DNA of 22,497 bases. Source: Clostridia bacterium (GTDB taxonomy: Bacteria; Bacillota_A; Clostridia; Oscillospirales; CAG-272). The DNA is taken from contig JAFXWT010000341.1 of the NCBI GenBank assembly GCA_017542695.1, positions 1 to 22,497 on the forward strand, in the 5' to 3' direction. The notes beneath the pieces are model-generated. The model saw nothing but the letters and a program-made list of their open reading frames with translations. It was not told where the DNA came from and did no database searches. Below are positions 1 through 7,794 of the stretch, piece by piece. Each line of letters begins with the position of its first letter. Within the stretch, counting starts at the first letter, position 1. Both the position numbers and the translations under genes were made by a program.

Positions 1-128
1 CGCTTAAACCGTAATTCAGAGTCTCTCTGACTTTTCTTACTTTTTGTACTTTTCAAAGTATTAACGAGTTTTTTTTCGTTGTTGTTCAATTTTCAAGGAC
101 CTCTTGCACCCGCTCCGAAGTTTCCCTC
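1..128 (-). other. Probable rRNA operon leader, running off the left edge
   Basis: Read on the minus strand, the stretch downstream of the promoter at 146-174 contains CCTTGAAAATTGAAC (plus-strand positions about 88-102), which resembles the boxA-type antitermination element (consensus near TGCTCTTTGAAAA) of Firmicute rRNA leaders. A second TTTGAAAAG lies at about 51-59. No protein frame of substance is present. The combination of a near-perfect promoter and boxA-like elements is typical of the region just upstream of 16S rRNA, so a 16S gene is inferred to lie to the left of base 1. The rRNA itself is not in the window, so this stays an inference. Confidence 0.6.
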
Positions 129-145
129 TTCACAGGCGCTCGGTT

Positions 146-174
146 AGTATACCATTTTTTTATGGTTTTGTCAA
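146..174 (-). promoter_or_regulatory. Near-consensus sigma-A promoter, probably for an rRNA operon
   Basis: On the minus strand there is a perfect -35 TTGACA (174-169), a 17-base spacer, and a -10 TATACT (151-146). Transcription would start near 139 and run left out of the window. The strength of the match and the boxA-like leader that follows suggest a stable RNA operon. Confidence 0.75.
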
Positions 175-285
175 TACCTTTTTTAATATTTTTTGCGATT
201 TTTTAAGATTATTTCTTGTTTTTTTATTACCTCACTACATATTGTGCGGCACGTCGGAAAATGTCACAAAATGGGGGGAAAATGA

Positions 286-310
286 ATCGCCCCACTTGAC
301 GTGAGGCGAT
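286..310 (-). terminator. Stem-loop after the antiporter gene
   Basis: ATCGCC (286-291) and CAC (293-295) pair with GTG (301-303) and GGCGAT (305-310) around a TTGAC loop, with one C/A mismatch. It sits 7 bases beyond the antiporter stop codon. The minus-strand T-tract after it is poor (TTCATTTT), so it is a weak intrinsic terminator or a 3' stabilising hairpin. Confidence 0.5.
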
Positions 311-317
311 GTGATCA

Positions 318-1520
318 TTACGCTTTCTTTTCTATTTCTCCCGCTTTGGAGAGCGCCATTTTCGTAAGTACCGGGCCGACGATCTCATAGATCAGCGTGG
401 CGCAGAGCACGACCGCCTGCACTTTTGCGCCGAGATCTCCCGGCAGGCGCGTCAGCGCGATCTGCGCCATACCGACGGCGACGCCCGCCTGAGGAAAGAG
501 CGTAAAACCGAGCCATTTTCTGACGTTCGCGTCCGCCTTGACCATGCCCGCGCCGAGTCTCGCGCCGAAATATTTACCGATCGAGCGCGCCACGATGTAT
601 AGAACGCCGAGGATGCCGACCGTCGGAAGCACGGAGAGGTCGAGGTCCGCGCCCGAAATAACGAAGAACAGCATAAATATCGGCGGCGTCCAGCGGTCGT
701 TGCCTTCAAGAACGCGGTCGACGTCTTTGCCGAGGTTCGCCATGACCGCACCGATCATCATACAAAGCAGCAGTGACGACAAATTCCATATCTGCGCCAG
801 TGCCGTACCGATGACCGTCGCCGTAACGCAGAGGCAAAGTCGGTTCGCGCGCGACTTGAACCACCTTGTGCAGAGCGCAACGACAAGTCCGAGCGCAAAT
901 CCGATCAAAAGCGACAGCACGATCTCAAGCAGCGGCTCGAGGAGCATCGACTTTGCGGTCGGCGCCGTTCCGGACGCGAGCGCCTGCGCTATCGCCATAA
1001 ATATCGAGAATATCATAAGTCCGATCGCGTCGTCCATCGCGACGACGGGCAGCAGCGTTTCCGTCACCGGTCCGTGCGCTTTGTACTGTCTGACGACGAG
1101 GAGCGTCGCCGCAGGCGCGGTCGCCGTCGCTATCGCAGACAGCGTGAACACGAGCGGCATATAGTTTTCGCCGAGCCAACCGAGCAGCCCCGCAACGAGA
1201 AGCACGGCGAATGTGACCAGAACGGCTCCCGCCGCCTGAACGACGGTTATCACCGTGACGTTTTTGCCGAGGCGCTTCAGCGTCGACAGTTTGAATTCGC
1301 CGCCTATGGAAAAAGCGATAAAGCCAAGCGCGAGCGTGACTATTATGTCAAAGCTCTTGACGCTTTCTTTTCCGACAAGGCCGATCACGCTCGGCCCGAT
1401 GAGAAGTCCGGCGATGAGATACGCCGTCACGTTCGGCAGTTTGACAAGTTTGATTATGCGCGTGAATAATAGCCCTGCGGCCATCGCGATGCCGAGGGCG
1501 AGAAGAGTATTTGATATCAT
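318..1520 (-). CDS. Cation:proton antiporter, CPA2 (KefB/NhaS-like) family
   Basis: This 400-residue integral membrane protein is predicted to exchange Na+ or K+ for protons across the cytoplasmic membrane. Hydrophobic segments run almost end to end, consistent with about 11-12 membrane helices. Family marks are TATAPAATL at about 133-141 and the paired acidic residues D163-D164 in MDDAIGL, the usual ion-binding site of electrogenic CPA2 members. There is no C-terminal RCK/TrkA-N domain, so nucleotide gating within the same chain is not expected. The start is set by AAAGGA 9 bases upstream. The gene follows the PII-like gene by 27 bases, so the two form an operon, and a regulatory link is inferred. 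Substrate ion cannot be assigned from sequence. Confidence 0.9.
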   Translation of the reverse strand: MISNTLLALGIAMAAGLLFTRIIKLVKLPNVTAYLIAGLLIGPSVIGLVGKESVKSFDIIVTLALGFIAFSIGGEFKLSTLKRLGKNVTVITVVQAAGAVLVTFAVLLVAGLLGWLGENYMPLVFTLSAIATATAPAATLLVVRQYKAHGPVTETLLPVVAMDDAIGLMIFSIFMAIAQALASGTAPTAKSMLLEPLLEIVLSLLIGFALGLVVALCTRWFKSRANRLCLCVTATVIGTALAQIWNLSSLLLCMMIGAVMANLGKDVDRVLEGNDRWTPPIFMLFFVISGADLDLSVLPTVGILGVLYIVARSIGKYFGARLGAGMVKADANVRKWLGFTLFPQAGVAVGMAQIALTRLPGDLGAKVQAVVLCATLIYEIVGPVLTKMALSKAGEIEKKA

Positions 1521-1547
1521 TTTGAAATGTCCTTTGAATAAGTAAGA

Positions 1548-1886
1548 TCAGCCGAGTCCTTCGACGTCGTATACGTGAAGAGTGAACGAAATGCCCACGT
1601 CGGGCTTTGAAAGTCCGCCAGTGACGCGATTGACGATCTTTGTCACCTCGCCGACCTTGTCGTCTTCGAGAAGGATGAACAGCGTTTTGTTTCCCGTGTT
1701 GTCAGGGTGAAGATATTGACGGAGCGAGCCGAACATCGGCGGCGGCTCGATCATATCGTGACCGACGTATTGGAGAGCGCCCATCGAATCGTATATCGTC
1801 GCGCCGCGGATGCCCGATTCGAGTAGCTCGGAAACGAGCGTGTGCATGCATTCTGTTTTGTTGAGTATTAAAACGTAAAGTTTCAT
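1548..1886 (-). CDS. PII-like regulatory protein upstream of the antiporter
   Basis: The 112-residue product opens with a beta strand (KLYVLILNK), then a helix and SGIRGATIYDSMG at about 24-36, closely matching the first beta-alpha-beta unit of PII-type trimeric signalling proteins. A second unit (TLFILLEDDKVGEV, about 68-81) and the ending VGISFTLHVYDVEGL complete the ferredoxin-like fold. PII proteins bind nucleotides or small effectors and control transporters and enzymes. The classical GlnB T-loop tyrosine context is absent; the loop region (about 40-60) is short and proline-rich. The start at 1886 is preferred over an in-frame one at 1904 because GGAGGT lies 5 bases before it. As first gene of the operon it probably regulates the antiporter, which is an inference from context. 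Confidence 0.75.
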   Translation of the reverse strand: MKLYVLILNKTECMHTLVSELLESGIRGATIYDSMGALQYVGHDMIEPPPMFGSLRQYLHPDNTGNKTLFILLEDDKVGEVTKIVNRVTGGLSKPDVGISFTLHVYDVEGLG

Positions 1887-1902
1887 TGTGACCTCCGTTT
1901 TC

Positions 1903-1922
1903 AAGTCCGCCGCGGCGGACTT
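1903..1922. promoter_or_regulatory. Perfect 20-base palindrome in the PII-like/antiporter 5' region
   Basis: AAGTCCGCCGCGGCGGACTT equals its own reverse complement. It lies between the -10 box (1935-1940) and the ribosome binding site (1891-1896), beginning about 6 bases after the expected transcription start. It may be a dimeric repressor operator or a hairpin at the 5' end of the mRNA. Confidence 0.5.
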
Positions 1923-1934
1923 ATATTCTTATAT

Positions 1935-1963
1935 GTTATAGCACCGAGGGAGAAAAATGTCAA
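1935..1963 (-). promoter_or_regulatory. Sigma-A promoter of the PII-like/antiporter operon
   Basis: Minus strand: -35 TTGACA (1963-1958), 17-base spacer, -10 TATAAC (1940-1935). The leader to the PII-like start codon is about 40 bases. Confidence 0.75.
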
Positions 1964-1980
1964 GGGGTTGGCTTTTCATT

Positions 1981-2002
1981 TTTCTTTTTTGCAAAAAAGA
2001 AA
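1981..2002. repeat. Perfect 22-base T/A-rich palindrome
   Basis: The run reads T3-C-T6-G followed by its exact reverse complement. It lies between two divergent promoters, so it cannot terminate either neighbouring gene. Similar palindromes occur at 17360-17386 and 17816-17835, which suggests a dispersed repeat. Confidence 0.45.
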
Positions 2003-2090
2003 CGAATGATTCGTCCAAACGGGCAAAGCCATATCCGTTGTGCGCTGAAAGCAGCGAAAAAACCTCCGAAAAAAGAAAACGCTCAAACCC

Positions 2091-2119
2091 TTGCTTTTGC
2101 TCCCCGTTTATGATACAAT
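2091..2119 (+). promoter_or_regulatory. Sigma-A promoter of the M18 aminopeptidase group
   Basis: -35 TTGCTT (2091-2096), 17-base spacer, -10 TACAAT (2114-2119). It lies about 60 bases before the start codon at 2180. Confidence 0.65.
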
Positions 2120-2179
2120 AACTGCGTAATCTTTTTCCTTATAATAATATAAAGAAAAACCCTCAAAGGAGACAAAACA

Positions 2180-3463
2180 ATGGACATCAAAAGAAAATAC
2201 GCAAACGACTTGCTTAAATTTCTGAACAGTGCTCCAACGCCGTTCCAATCGGTCGACGAGCTTGAAAAAATGCTCGTCGCGGCGGGAGCAACGAAGCTCG
2301 ACGAAGGCGACGAGTGGAACATCGAGCGCGGCAAGCTCTACTATATGACAAAGCGCGGCACGCAGATCGCCGCGTTCAAGATCGGCGGCGAGCCGAAGGA
2401 GACGGGCTTCCGCATCGGCGCGGCGCACGAGGATTCCCCCGGGTTCCGCATCAAGAGCGTGCCGTCGAAGGTCGACTTCGGCGTCGAGCGCATCTCAGTC
2501 GAGCTATACGGCGGGCTTATCGTTCACGGCTGGCTCGACCGCCCGCTCGCATTCGCGGGGCGCGTCATGGTCAAAGAAAATGGCGCGGCAAAAGCGGTCA
2601 ACATCAACGTGAACCGTCCCGTGCTCATTATTCCGAGCGCAGCGATCCACGTCGAACGCGGCGTCAACGACGGCGCGAAGTTCAACCCGCAGACTCAGCT
2701 CTGCCCGTTCTTTGCTCAGAACAGCGACGGAAAGACGCATTTTGTCGATTTCATCGCCAAAGAGGCGGGCTGTGCACCCGATGACGTGCTCAGCTTCGAG
2801 CTCGCGCCTTACGAATCTTATCCCGGCTGCTACGTCGGCGAAAACGAAGAATTCATGTCGGTCGCGCGCCTTGATGACGCGGCAATGTCCCACGCCGTCA
2901 TCAAAGGCGTGATCGAGGCGAAAAACGCGCCGTCGTGCGATATCGCGGTCGCTTTCGACCACGAGGAATGCGGCTCAAACTCCGACCGCGGCGCACGCTC
3001 GAACACAATAGAACAGATTATCGACCGCGTTTGCGAAAAGCTCGGCTACGGCACGGAAGAAAAATACCGCGCACTCGCAAAATCGGTGATATTCTCCGCC
3101 GACATGGCTCACGCGACGCACCCCGCATATCTCGACAAAGCCGAGCCGACGATGCCCGTTTATCTCAACAAAGGCCCCGTGCTGAAAATCGCCACGGGAC
3201 AGTCGTACGCCTGCTCCGCGGAGAGCTCGGCGTTCTTCAAGCTCATCTGCGAGAAGAACAAAATACCTTATCAGGTATTCAACAACCGCTCCGACGTGCG
3301 CGGCGGCGGCACGATCGGTCCGATGATGTCGGCAACTTACGGCATTATGACCGTCGACATCGGCAACCCGATGCTCTCCATGCACTCGGTGCGCGAGCTC
3401 GGCGGCGTCGACGACACGTACTATATGACAAAGCTCTTCGCCGCGTTCTATGAGGGAAAATAA
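2180..3463 (+). CDS. M18 family aminopeptidase (aspartyl aminopeptidase type)
   Basis: A 427-residue cytosolic zinc aminopeptidase of the M18 (ApeB/Lap4) family, which removes N-terminal, often acidic, residues from peptides; M18 enzymes form dodecamers. Motifs in order: H83 in AHEDSPGF (zinc ligand), DRPLAFAGR (bridging aspartate, about 130), DHEECGS (catalytic and zinc glutamates, about 256-262), SADMAHATHP (about 310) and SMHSVRELGG near the C-terminus (zinc histidine). All ligands appear present and the length is normal. The start is fixed by AAAGGAGA 7 bases upstream. The next gene starts 2 bases past the stop, so the two are co-transcribed. Exact residue preference cannot be read from sequence. 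Confidence 0.93.
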   Translation: MDIKRKYANDLLKFLNSAPTPFQSVDELEKMLVAAGATKLDEGDEWNIERGKLYYMTKRGTQIAAFKIGGEPKETGFRIGAAHEDSPGFRIKSVPSKVDFGVERISVELYGGLIVHGWLDRPLAFAGRVMVKENGAAKAVNINVNRPVLIIPSAAIHVERGVNDGAKFNPQTQLCPFFAQNSDGKTHFVDFIAKEAGCAPDDVLSFELAPYESYPGCYVGENEEFMSVARLDDAAMSHAVIKGVIEAKNAPSCDIAVAFDHEECGSNSDRGARSNTIEQIIDRVCEKLGYGTEEKYRALAKSVIFSADMAHATHPAYLDKAEPTMPVYLNKGPVLKIATGQSYACSAESSAFFKLICEKNKIPYQVFNNRSDVRGGGTIGPMMSATYGIMTVDIGNPMLSMHSVRELGGVDDTYYMTKLFAAFYEGK

Positions 3464-3464
3464 G

Positions 3465-4787
3465 ATGGCGGAAAAGCAAACAATTCTCGCGTCGCTCCAC
3501 GGCTTTTCGCCGAAAAATAACGGCAATGAAAACCGCCGTGCGCTTCAAGCGATGTTTGATCTCGGCGGGCATATACTCATCGACAAGCCCGGAAAATACG
3601 ACGTCGTCGGCACGGCGTACATCGGCTCCGACACGACGCTCGAATTTGTGAGCGGCGCCTCTCTCCGCCGCGTTCCGTCGGGCGACGGCGACGGCGCGCT
3701 GATAATGAACAAGGGTGCCGACGCGCGCAAATACGACGAAAACATCGTTATCCGCGGCATGACGCTCGAATGCAACGGGGTCGACATATCGCGCGAACAC
3801 GGGAACATCGTCGGCGCGAACGCGCACGTCGTGTTCTTTTACACAAAGCACACGAAGATCGAGAATTTCACCTGCTTCGACCTGCCTCATCACGGTTTTT
3901 GCATCCAAATATGCACGTTTGAGGACTCGCTCGTCGAAAACGTGCACGTCGAGGGGATGAAAGACGCCGTCCACTACGGGCCCGGCAAGGATTTTGTGCT
4001 GCGCAACGGCACGTTCCGCACATTCGATGACCCCGTGGCGCTCAACGCCAACGACTACGCTGTCTCAAATCCTGAAATGGGGTGGATCGAAAACGGTCTC
4101 ATCGAAAACTGCGTCGATCTCGACCAGCCGGAAACGACGGGTTTCTTCTGCCGTCTTCTCGCCGGCTCGTGGTCTGAGTGGAAAAAAGGCATGGTGATAC
4201 GAAATTCCGACACGGTCGTTTCCGGCGGGCGGATGTACCGCGCGAAAATGCCGCCTGACGATAAAGAATATATTTCCGTAACGCCTCCGACGCACGAGCG
4301 CGGGACGGCCGTCGTCGACGGGATAATGTGGGTGATGACACAGGATAAAAACGTTGCGATGAACTGCGGCTGTCGGAACATTATTTTCAGGAACATCCGC
4401 CTTGAAAAGAACCGCCCGACAGCGTTCTGTTTCCACTTTGACGAGGACAGATACTCGCACAGCTATTATCCGTATTCCGTCGCGCCTGTACAGACGGGGA
4501 TCGTGCTCGACAACGTAAGAATGAACGCCGATGTGCCGTTCCTCGTCCGCGCGACAACGCCCGTCGGCAAGCTGTCGATTATAAATTCGGACATTAAGGA
4601 CAGCAAGCTCCGCTTTGCCGACCGCGGCGTGCCGGGGATAGTCTACCCGCCCGTCGATCTTGAAATAAAGGATTGCGCCGTTTCCGGCGACGTGTCGGTT
4701 TCCGCCGTCGAGGGCAGAAAGGTGTTGCTTTCGGAAAGCGGAAACAGCGCCGCGATCTCGAACGTCGGCGATGTTGATATGATATAA
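3465..4787 (+). CDS. Right-handed beta-helix protein, GH28-like
   Basis: The 440-residue product is built of short repeated strands (for example IVIRGMTLECNG, TKIENFTCFD, SLVENVHVEGMKDAVHYG, DFVLRNGTFRTFDDPVAL), the pattern of parallel beta-helix carbohydrate-active proteins. The D188-D189 pair in TFDDPVALNANDY sits where GH28 polygalacturonase-type enzymes carry catalytic aspartates, so a GH28-related glycosidase is the best guess; the other GH28 motifs are not clear, so another beta-helix hydrolase, lyase or isomerase is possible. No signal peptide is visible, implying action in the cytosol. The start at 3465 is chosen because GAGGG lies 8 bases before it, inside the end of the M18 gene; an earlier in-frame ATG at 3450 has no such site. 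Confidence 0.7.
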   Translation: MAEKQTILASLHGFSPKNNGNENRRALQAMFDLGGHILIDKPGKYDVVGTAYIGSDTTLEFVSGASLRRVPSGDGDGALIMNKGADARKYDENIVIRGMTLECNGVDISREHGNIVGANAHVVFFYTKHTKIENFTCFDLPHHGFCIQICTFEDSLVENVHVEGMKDAVHYGPGKDFVLRNGTFRTFDDPVALNANDYAVSNPEMGWIENGLIENCVDLDQPETTGFFCRLLAGSWSEWKKGMVIRNSDTVVSGGRMYRAKMPPDDKEYISVTPPTHERGTAVVDGIMWVMTQDKNVAMNCGCRNIIFRNIRLEKNRPTAFCFHFDEDRYSHSYYPYSVAPVQTGIVLDNVRMNADVPFLVRATTPVGKLSIINSDIKDSKLRFADRGVPGIVYPPVDLEIKDCAVSGDVSVSAVEGRKVLLSESGNSAAISNVGDVDMI

Positions 4788-4813
4788 AACGCTCTTTGCA
4801 AGGAGAAATGAAA

Positions 4814-5317
4814 ATGGACAACGACATGTCTCTCATAAGAAGCGAGCTTTCGTATGACGAAATGCTTTTGTGGTCGGGGAAAAGCAAGCGAGGACTGCAT
4901 CTGTCGGGGCAAAGAATATATCTTTTGCTGTTCGGGGTGTTCTTTCTCGGATTTGCTGTTTTTTGGACGGCAGGCGCAATGCAATCGGGCACTTTTATGT
5001 GGATCTTCGGGATACCGTTTATTGCTGTCGGTATATATACGGTTTTCGGACGCGCCCTGACACAAAGCGGAGCCGTTTACGGAATAACGGACAGGCGTAT
5101 TATAATAAAGACCAAACGCTCAACGGAAAGTGTTCCCTTCTCGTCGGTCAGATCGGTGTCAAAGCGGGATTTTCCCGACGGGTCGGGCGACATCACGTTC
5201 GTCACGGGCGAAATGGTATCGACGAGATACGGGTATGGCCAAACGCATCGAACGATGTATTCCGTTCCCGACGCGGCACGAGCATACATGATCATAAACG
5301 AAAGAATGAACGGATAA
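4814..5317 (+). CDS. Membrane-anchored bacterial PH-domain protein
   Basis: A 167-residue protein with two predicted membrane helices (about 35-55 and 60-78) followed by a soluble domain starting YGITDRRIII (about 89-98), the usual opening of bacterial PH-like (bPH_2/DUF304-type) domains, and continuing through VPFSSVRSVSK and a C-terminal helix. Function of such proteins is poorly known; some are linked to envelope stress or membrane organisation. The ATG at 4814 is preferred because AGGAG ends 8 bases before it; an ATG at 4808 and a TTG at 4796 lie too close to, or before, that site. The gene follows the beta-helix gene by 26 bases and ends in a strong terminator, so it is the last member of the M18 transcription unit. 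Confidence 0.75.
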   Translation: MDNDMSLIRSELSYDEMLLWSGKSKRGLHLSGQRIYLLLFGVFFLGFAVFWTAGAMQSGTFMWIFGIPFIAVGIYTVFGRALTQSGAVYGITDRRIIIKTKRSTESVPFSSVRSVSKRDFPDGSGDITFVTGEMVSTRYGYGQTHRTMYSVPDAARAYMIINERMNG

Positions 5318-5345
5318 AAAAAGCGCCCCACGGGGCGCTTTTTTC
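5316..5345. terminator. Two-way intrinsic terminator between PH-domain gene and pheT
   Basis: AGCGCCCC (5322-5329) pairs with GGGGCGCT (5332-5339), with A-rich sequence on the left and T-rich on the right. It can end the rightward unit after 5317 and the leftward pheST unit after 5356. Confidence 0.85.
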
Positions 5346-5355
5346 ATTATTATCA

Positions 5356-7782
5356 TTACTGTCTTATCGTGATGCCGCAAATTTTCTCGACTGAATCGAG
5401 TATCCTTTTCACGAACTTGTCCGCCTCCTCGACGGTGAGCGTGCGGTCTTTTGCGCGGAGGGCGATGCTGAACGAAACGCTCTTTTTGCCCGCGCCGAGT
5501 CTTTCACCGCGGTAAACGTCGAACAGCTTGATGCTTTCGAGAGCGGAAACGTTGCTCTTTTTCATTGCGTCCTCGATCGCGCCGACTTCAAGCCCCTCGT
5601 CGCAGACGAATGAGAAATCGCGCGTGACGGCGGGGAATTTCGGCAGTCCGTGATAAGTGCGCTTTGTGTCCGAGCACTAGTAGATCGTCTCGAAATCGAA
5701 CTCGCCGACGTAAACCGGCGCGTCAAACGTGTAATTCTTTGCAACCGTCGGGTGCAGCTGTCCGAACGTGCCGATGTATTTGCCGTCCTCGGTCATAACG
5801 TCGGCGCAGCGGCCCGGATGGAACGTCGGGTTTGTCTTGTTTGCGACGTATTTCCCTTCGATGCCCGCGTGCTCGAGCACGTTTTCGATAATTCCTTTCA
5901 TGTCGTAGAAGTCGCCCGCTTTGTAAAGCCCGAGCGTGATATGTTGTCTTTCATCGGGGAGCGAGCCCTCAAGCCCGTGCGTATTCGTGATAACGCCATC
6001 GCGCGGGATGAACACCTTGCCGAGCTCATAGAGCGCCGCGCTCGGAACGCTGCGCGAGCAGTTCGTTTCGAGAACTTCGAGCATCGACGGAAGAGTCGTC
6101 GTGCGGATGGTCTTTGTGTCCTCGCCGAACGGGTTCATGATTTCAAGCGACTTGCGGCGTTCGTCGTCCTGATCCAGCCCCGCTTTGTCGTAGAGCTTTG
6201 ATGACATGAACGAGAACGTGTATATTTCGTCGAGTCCCGCACCGCAAAGCAGCTCGTGTACTCTTTCGCGGAATTTCTGCTTGTCAGTAAGTCCGCCCTG
6301 CGTCATTGCCGAAACAACGCTCGACGATTCGATCTTGTTGTATCCGTAAATGCGGACGACTTCCTCCGCCACGTCGTTCATGCATCTGACGTCGTCGCGG
6401 TACGACGGAACGATCACGCGGTCGAGCAGAACTTTGAAGTGGAGCGACTCGAGGATGCTGACCATTTCTTTGTGCGACAGGTCGAAGCCGAGAAATTCAT
6501 TTATACGCTTCGGCTCGAATTTGACCGTCGCAACCTTTTTCTTGACGGGGTAAACGTCGATCATTCCGCCGACCACCTCGCCCGCACCGAGAAGATTCAC
6601 AAGTTCGCACGCGCGTTCGAGCGCGGCGACCGTCCCTTCGACGTCGAGACCTTTTTCAAAGCGCGACGACGACTCCGTTCTCATACCGAGCTTTTTCGCC
6701 GTTATTCTGACTGACGAACCGAGGAACATCGCGGACTCGAAAACGACGGTCTTTGTGTCGTCCTTGATCTCGCTGTTCTGACCGCCCATGACACCCGCGA
6801 TCGCAACGGGTTTTTTCGCGTCCGCGATAACGAGCATATCGGGCGAGAGTTTTCTTTCCTGTGAGTCAAGCGTGTAGAAAATTTCATCTTCCGCCGCTGT
6901 GCGAACGTCGATGGCGCTGCCATCAAGGCACTTGTAGTCGAAAGCGTGCATCGGCTGACCGTATTCAAGCATGACATAGTTTGTTATGTCGACGATATTG
7001 TTTATCGGACGAACGCCGGAAGCGCGCAGACGCATACGCATCCACAGCGGCGACGGCGCTATCTTGACGTTTTTAACGACACGCGAGCTGTATCGGAAGC
7101 ACTTTTCCGTGTCGGTGATCTTTACCGACAGATAATTTTTGATATCGTCGCCCGCTTCGCTGACCGCGGGAGTCGGAATATTCAGCTTCTTGTCGAAGCT
7201 CGCCGCCGCTTCGCGCGCGAGTCCGATGACGGAGAGGCAGTCGGGGCGGTTCGGAGTGATCTCAAACTCGACCGCCTCGTCGTTCATAAGAAGCAGATCC
7301 TTTACGTCCTGCCCCGCGACGGGGCGATAGTCGTTCAGTATGAAAATGCCGTCCGTCGGCGCGCCCGGCATATCGTGGGTAGTCAATCCGAGTTCGGCGA
7401 TGGAACAGAACATTCCCTCGCTGACAACGCCGCGGAGCTTGCCCGTTTTGATCTCCGTTCCGTCGGAGAGCTTTGTCACGCGCTTTTCGTCGGCGGGGCA
7501 GTAGCAAACGGGGACGTAAGCGCCCTCAAACACGTTTGTCGCCGCGGTGACGATCTGAATCGTTTTCTCGCCGCAGTTGACCCGACACACGACAAGGCGC
7601 TCCGCATCGGGATGCTTTTCGATCTTTTCGATGAGTCCGACGCGGATATTGTCGATCTCGGAGCCGACGATCTCATATCCCTCGACCTTTGATCCCGTGT
7701 CCGTCATTCTGTCGCAGAAATCCTTGATATTTATATTGCTTGTGTCAACGAAGTCACGAAGCCAATTTCTTGAAAGTACCAT
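5356..7782 (-). CDS. pheT: Phenylalanyl-tRNA synthetase beta subunit, interrupted by an in-frame UAG
   Basis: The large subunit of the (alpha-beta)2 enzyme that charges tRNA-Phe. Recognisable parts in order: N-terminal region and tRNA-binding OB fold (about 40-150), the B3/B4 editing region (about 210-390), B5 (about 400-470), the catalytic-like core (about 480-690) and the C-terminal anticodon-binding B8 domain (about 715-808). Codon 702 (5679-5677) is TAG. The frame on both sides is intact: before it VGEFDFETIY, after it CSDTKRTYHGLPKFPAVTRD, which continues to a TAA at 5356. Read through, the protein has 808 residues, the normal family length; stopped, it loses all of B8. The start has AAGGAGG 7-8 bases upstream and lies 12 bases after pheS. 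See findings for the explanations. Confidence 0.92.
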
Positions 7783-7794
7783 TGTTACACCTCC

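Noticed and set aside
104..304. 66-residue rightward reading frame near the left edge
   Set aside because: It lacks a ribosome binding site, has low-complexity F/L-rich composition, and overlaps the antisense promoter and leader.
538..1469. Long frames opposite the antiporter gene
   Set aside because: They are antisense shadows of a well-supported membrane protein with Ser/Arg-rich, non-domain composition.
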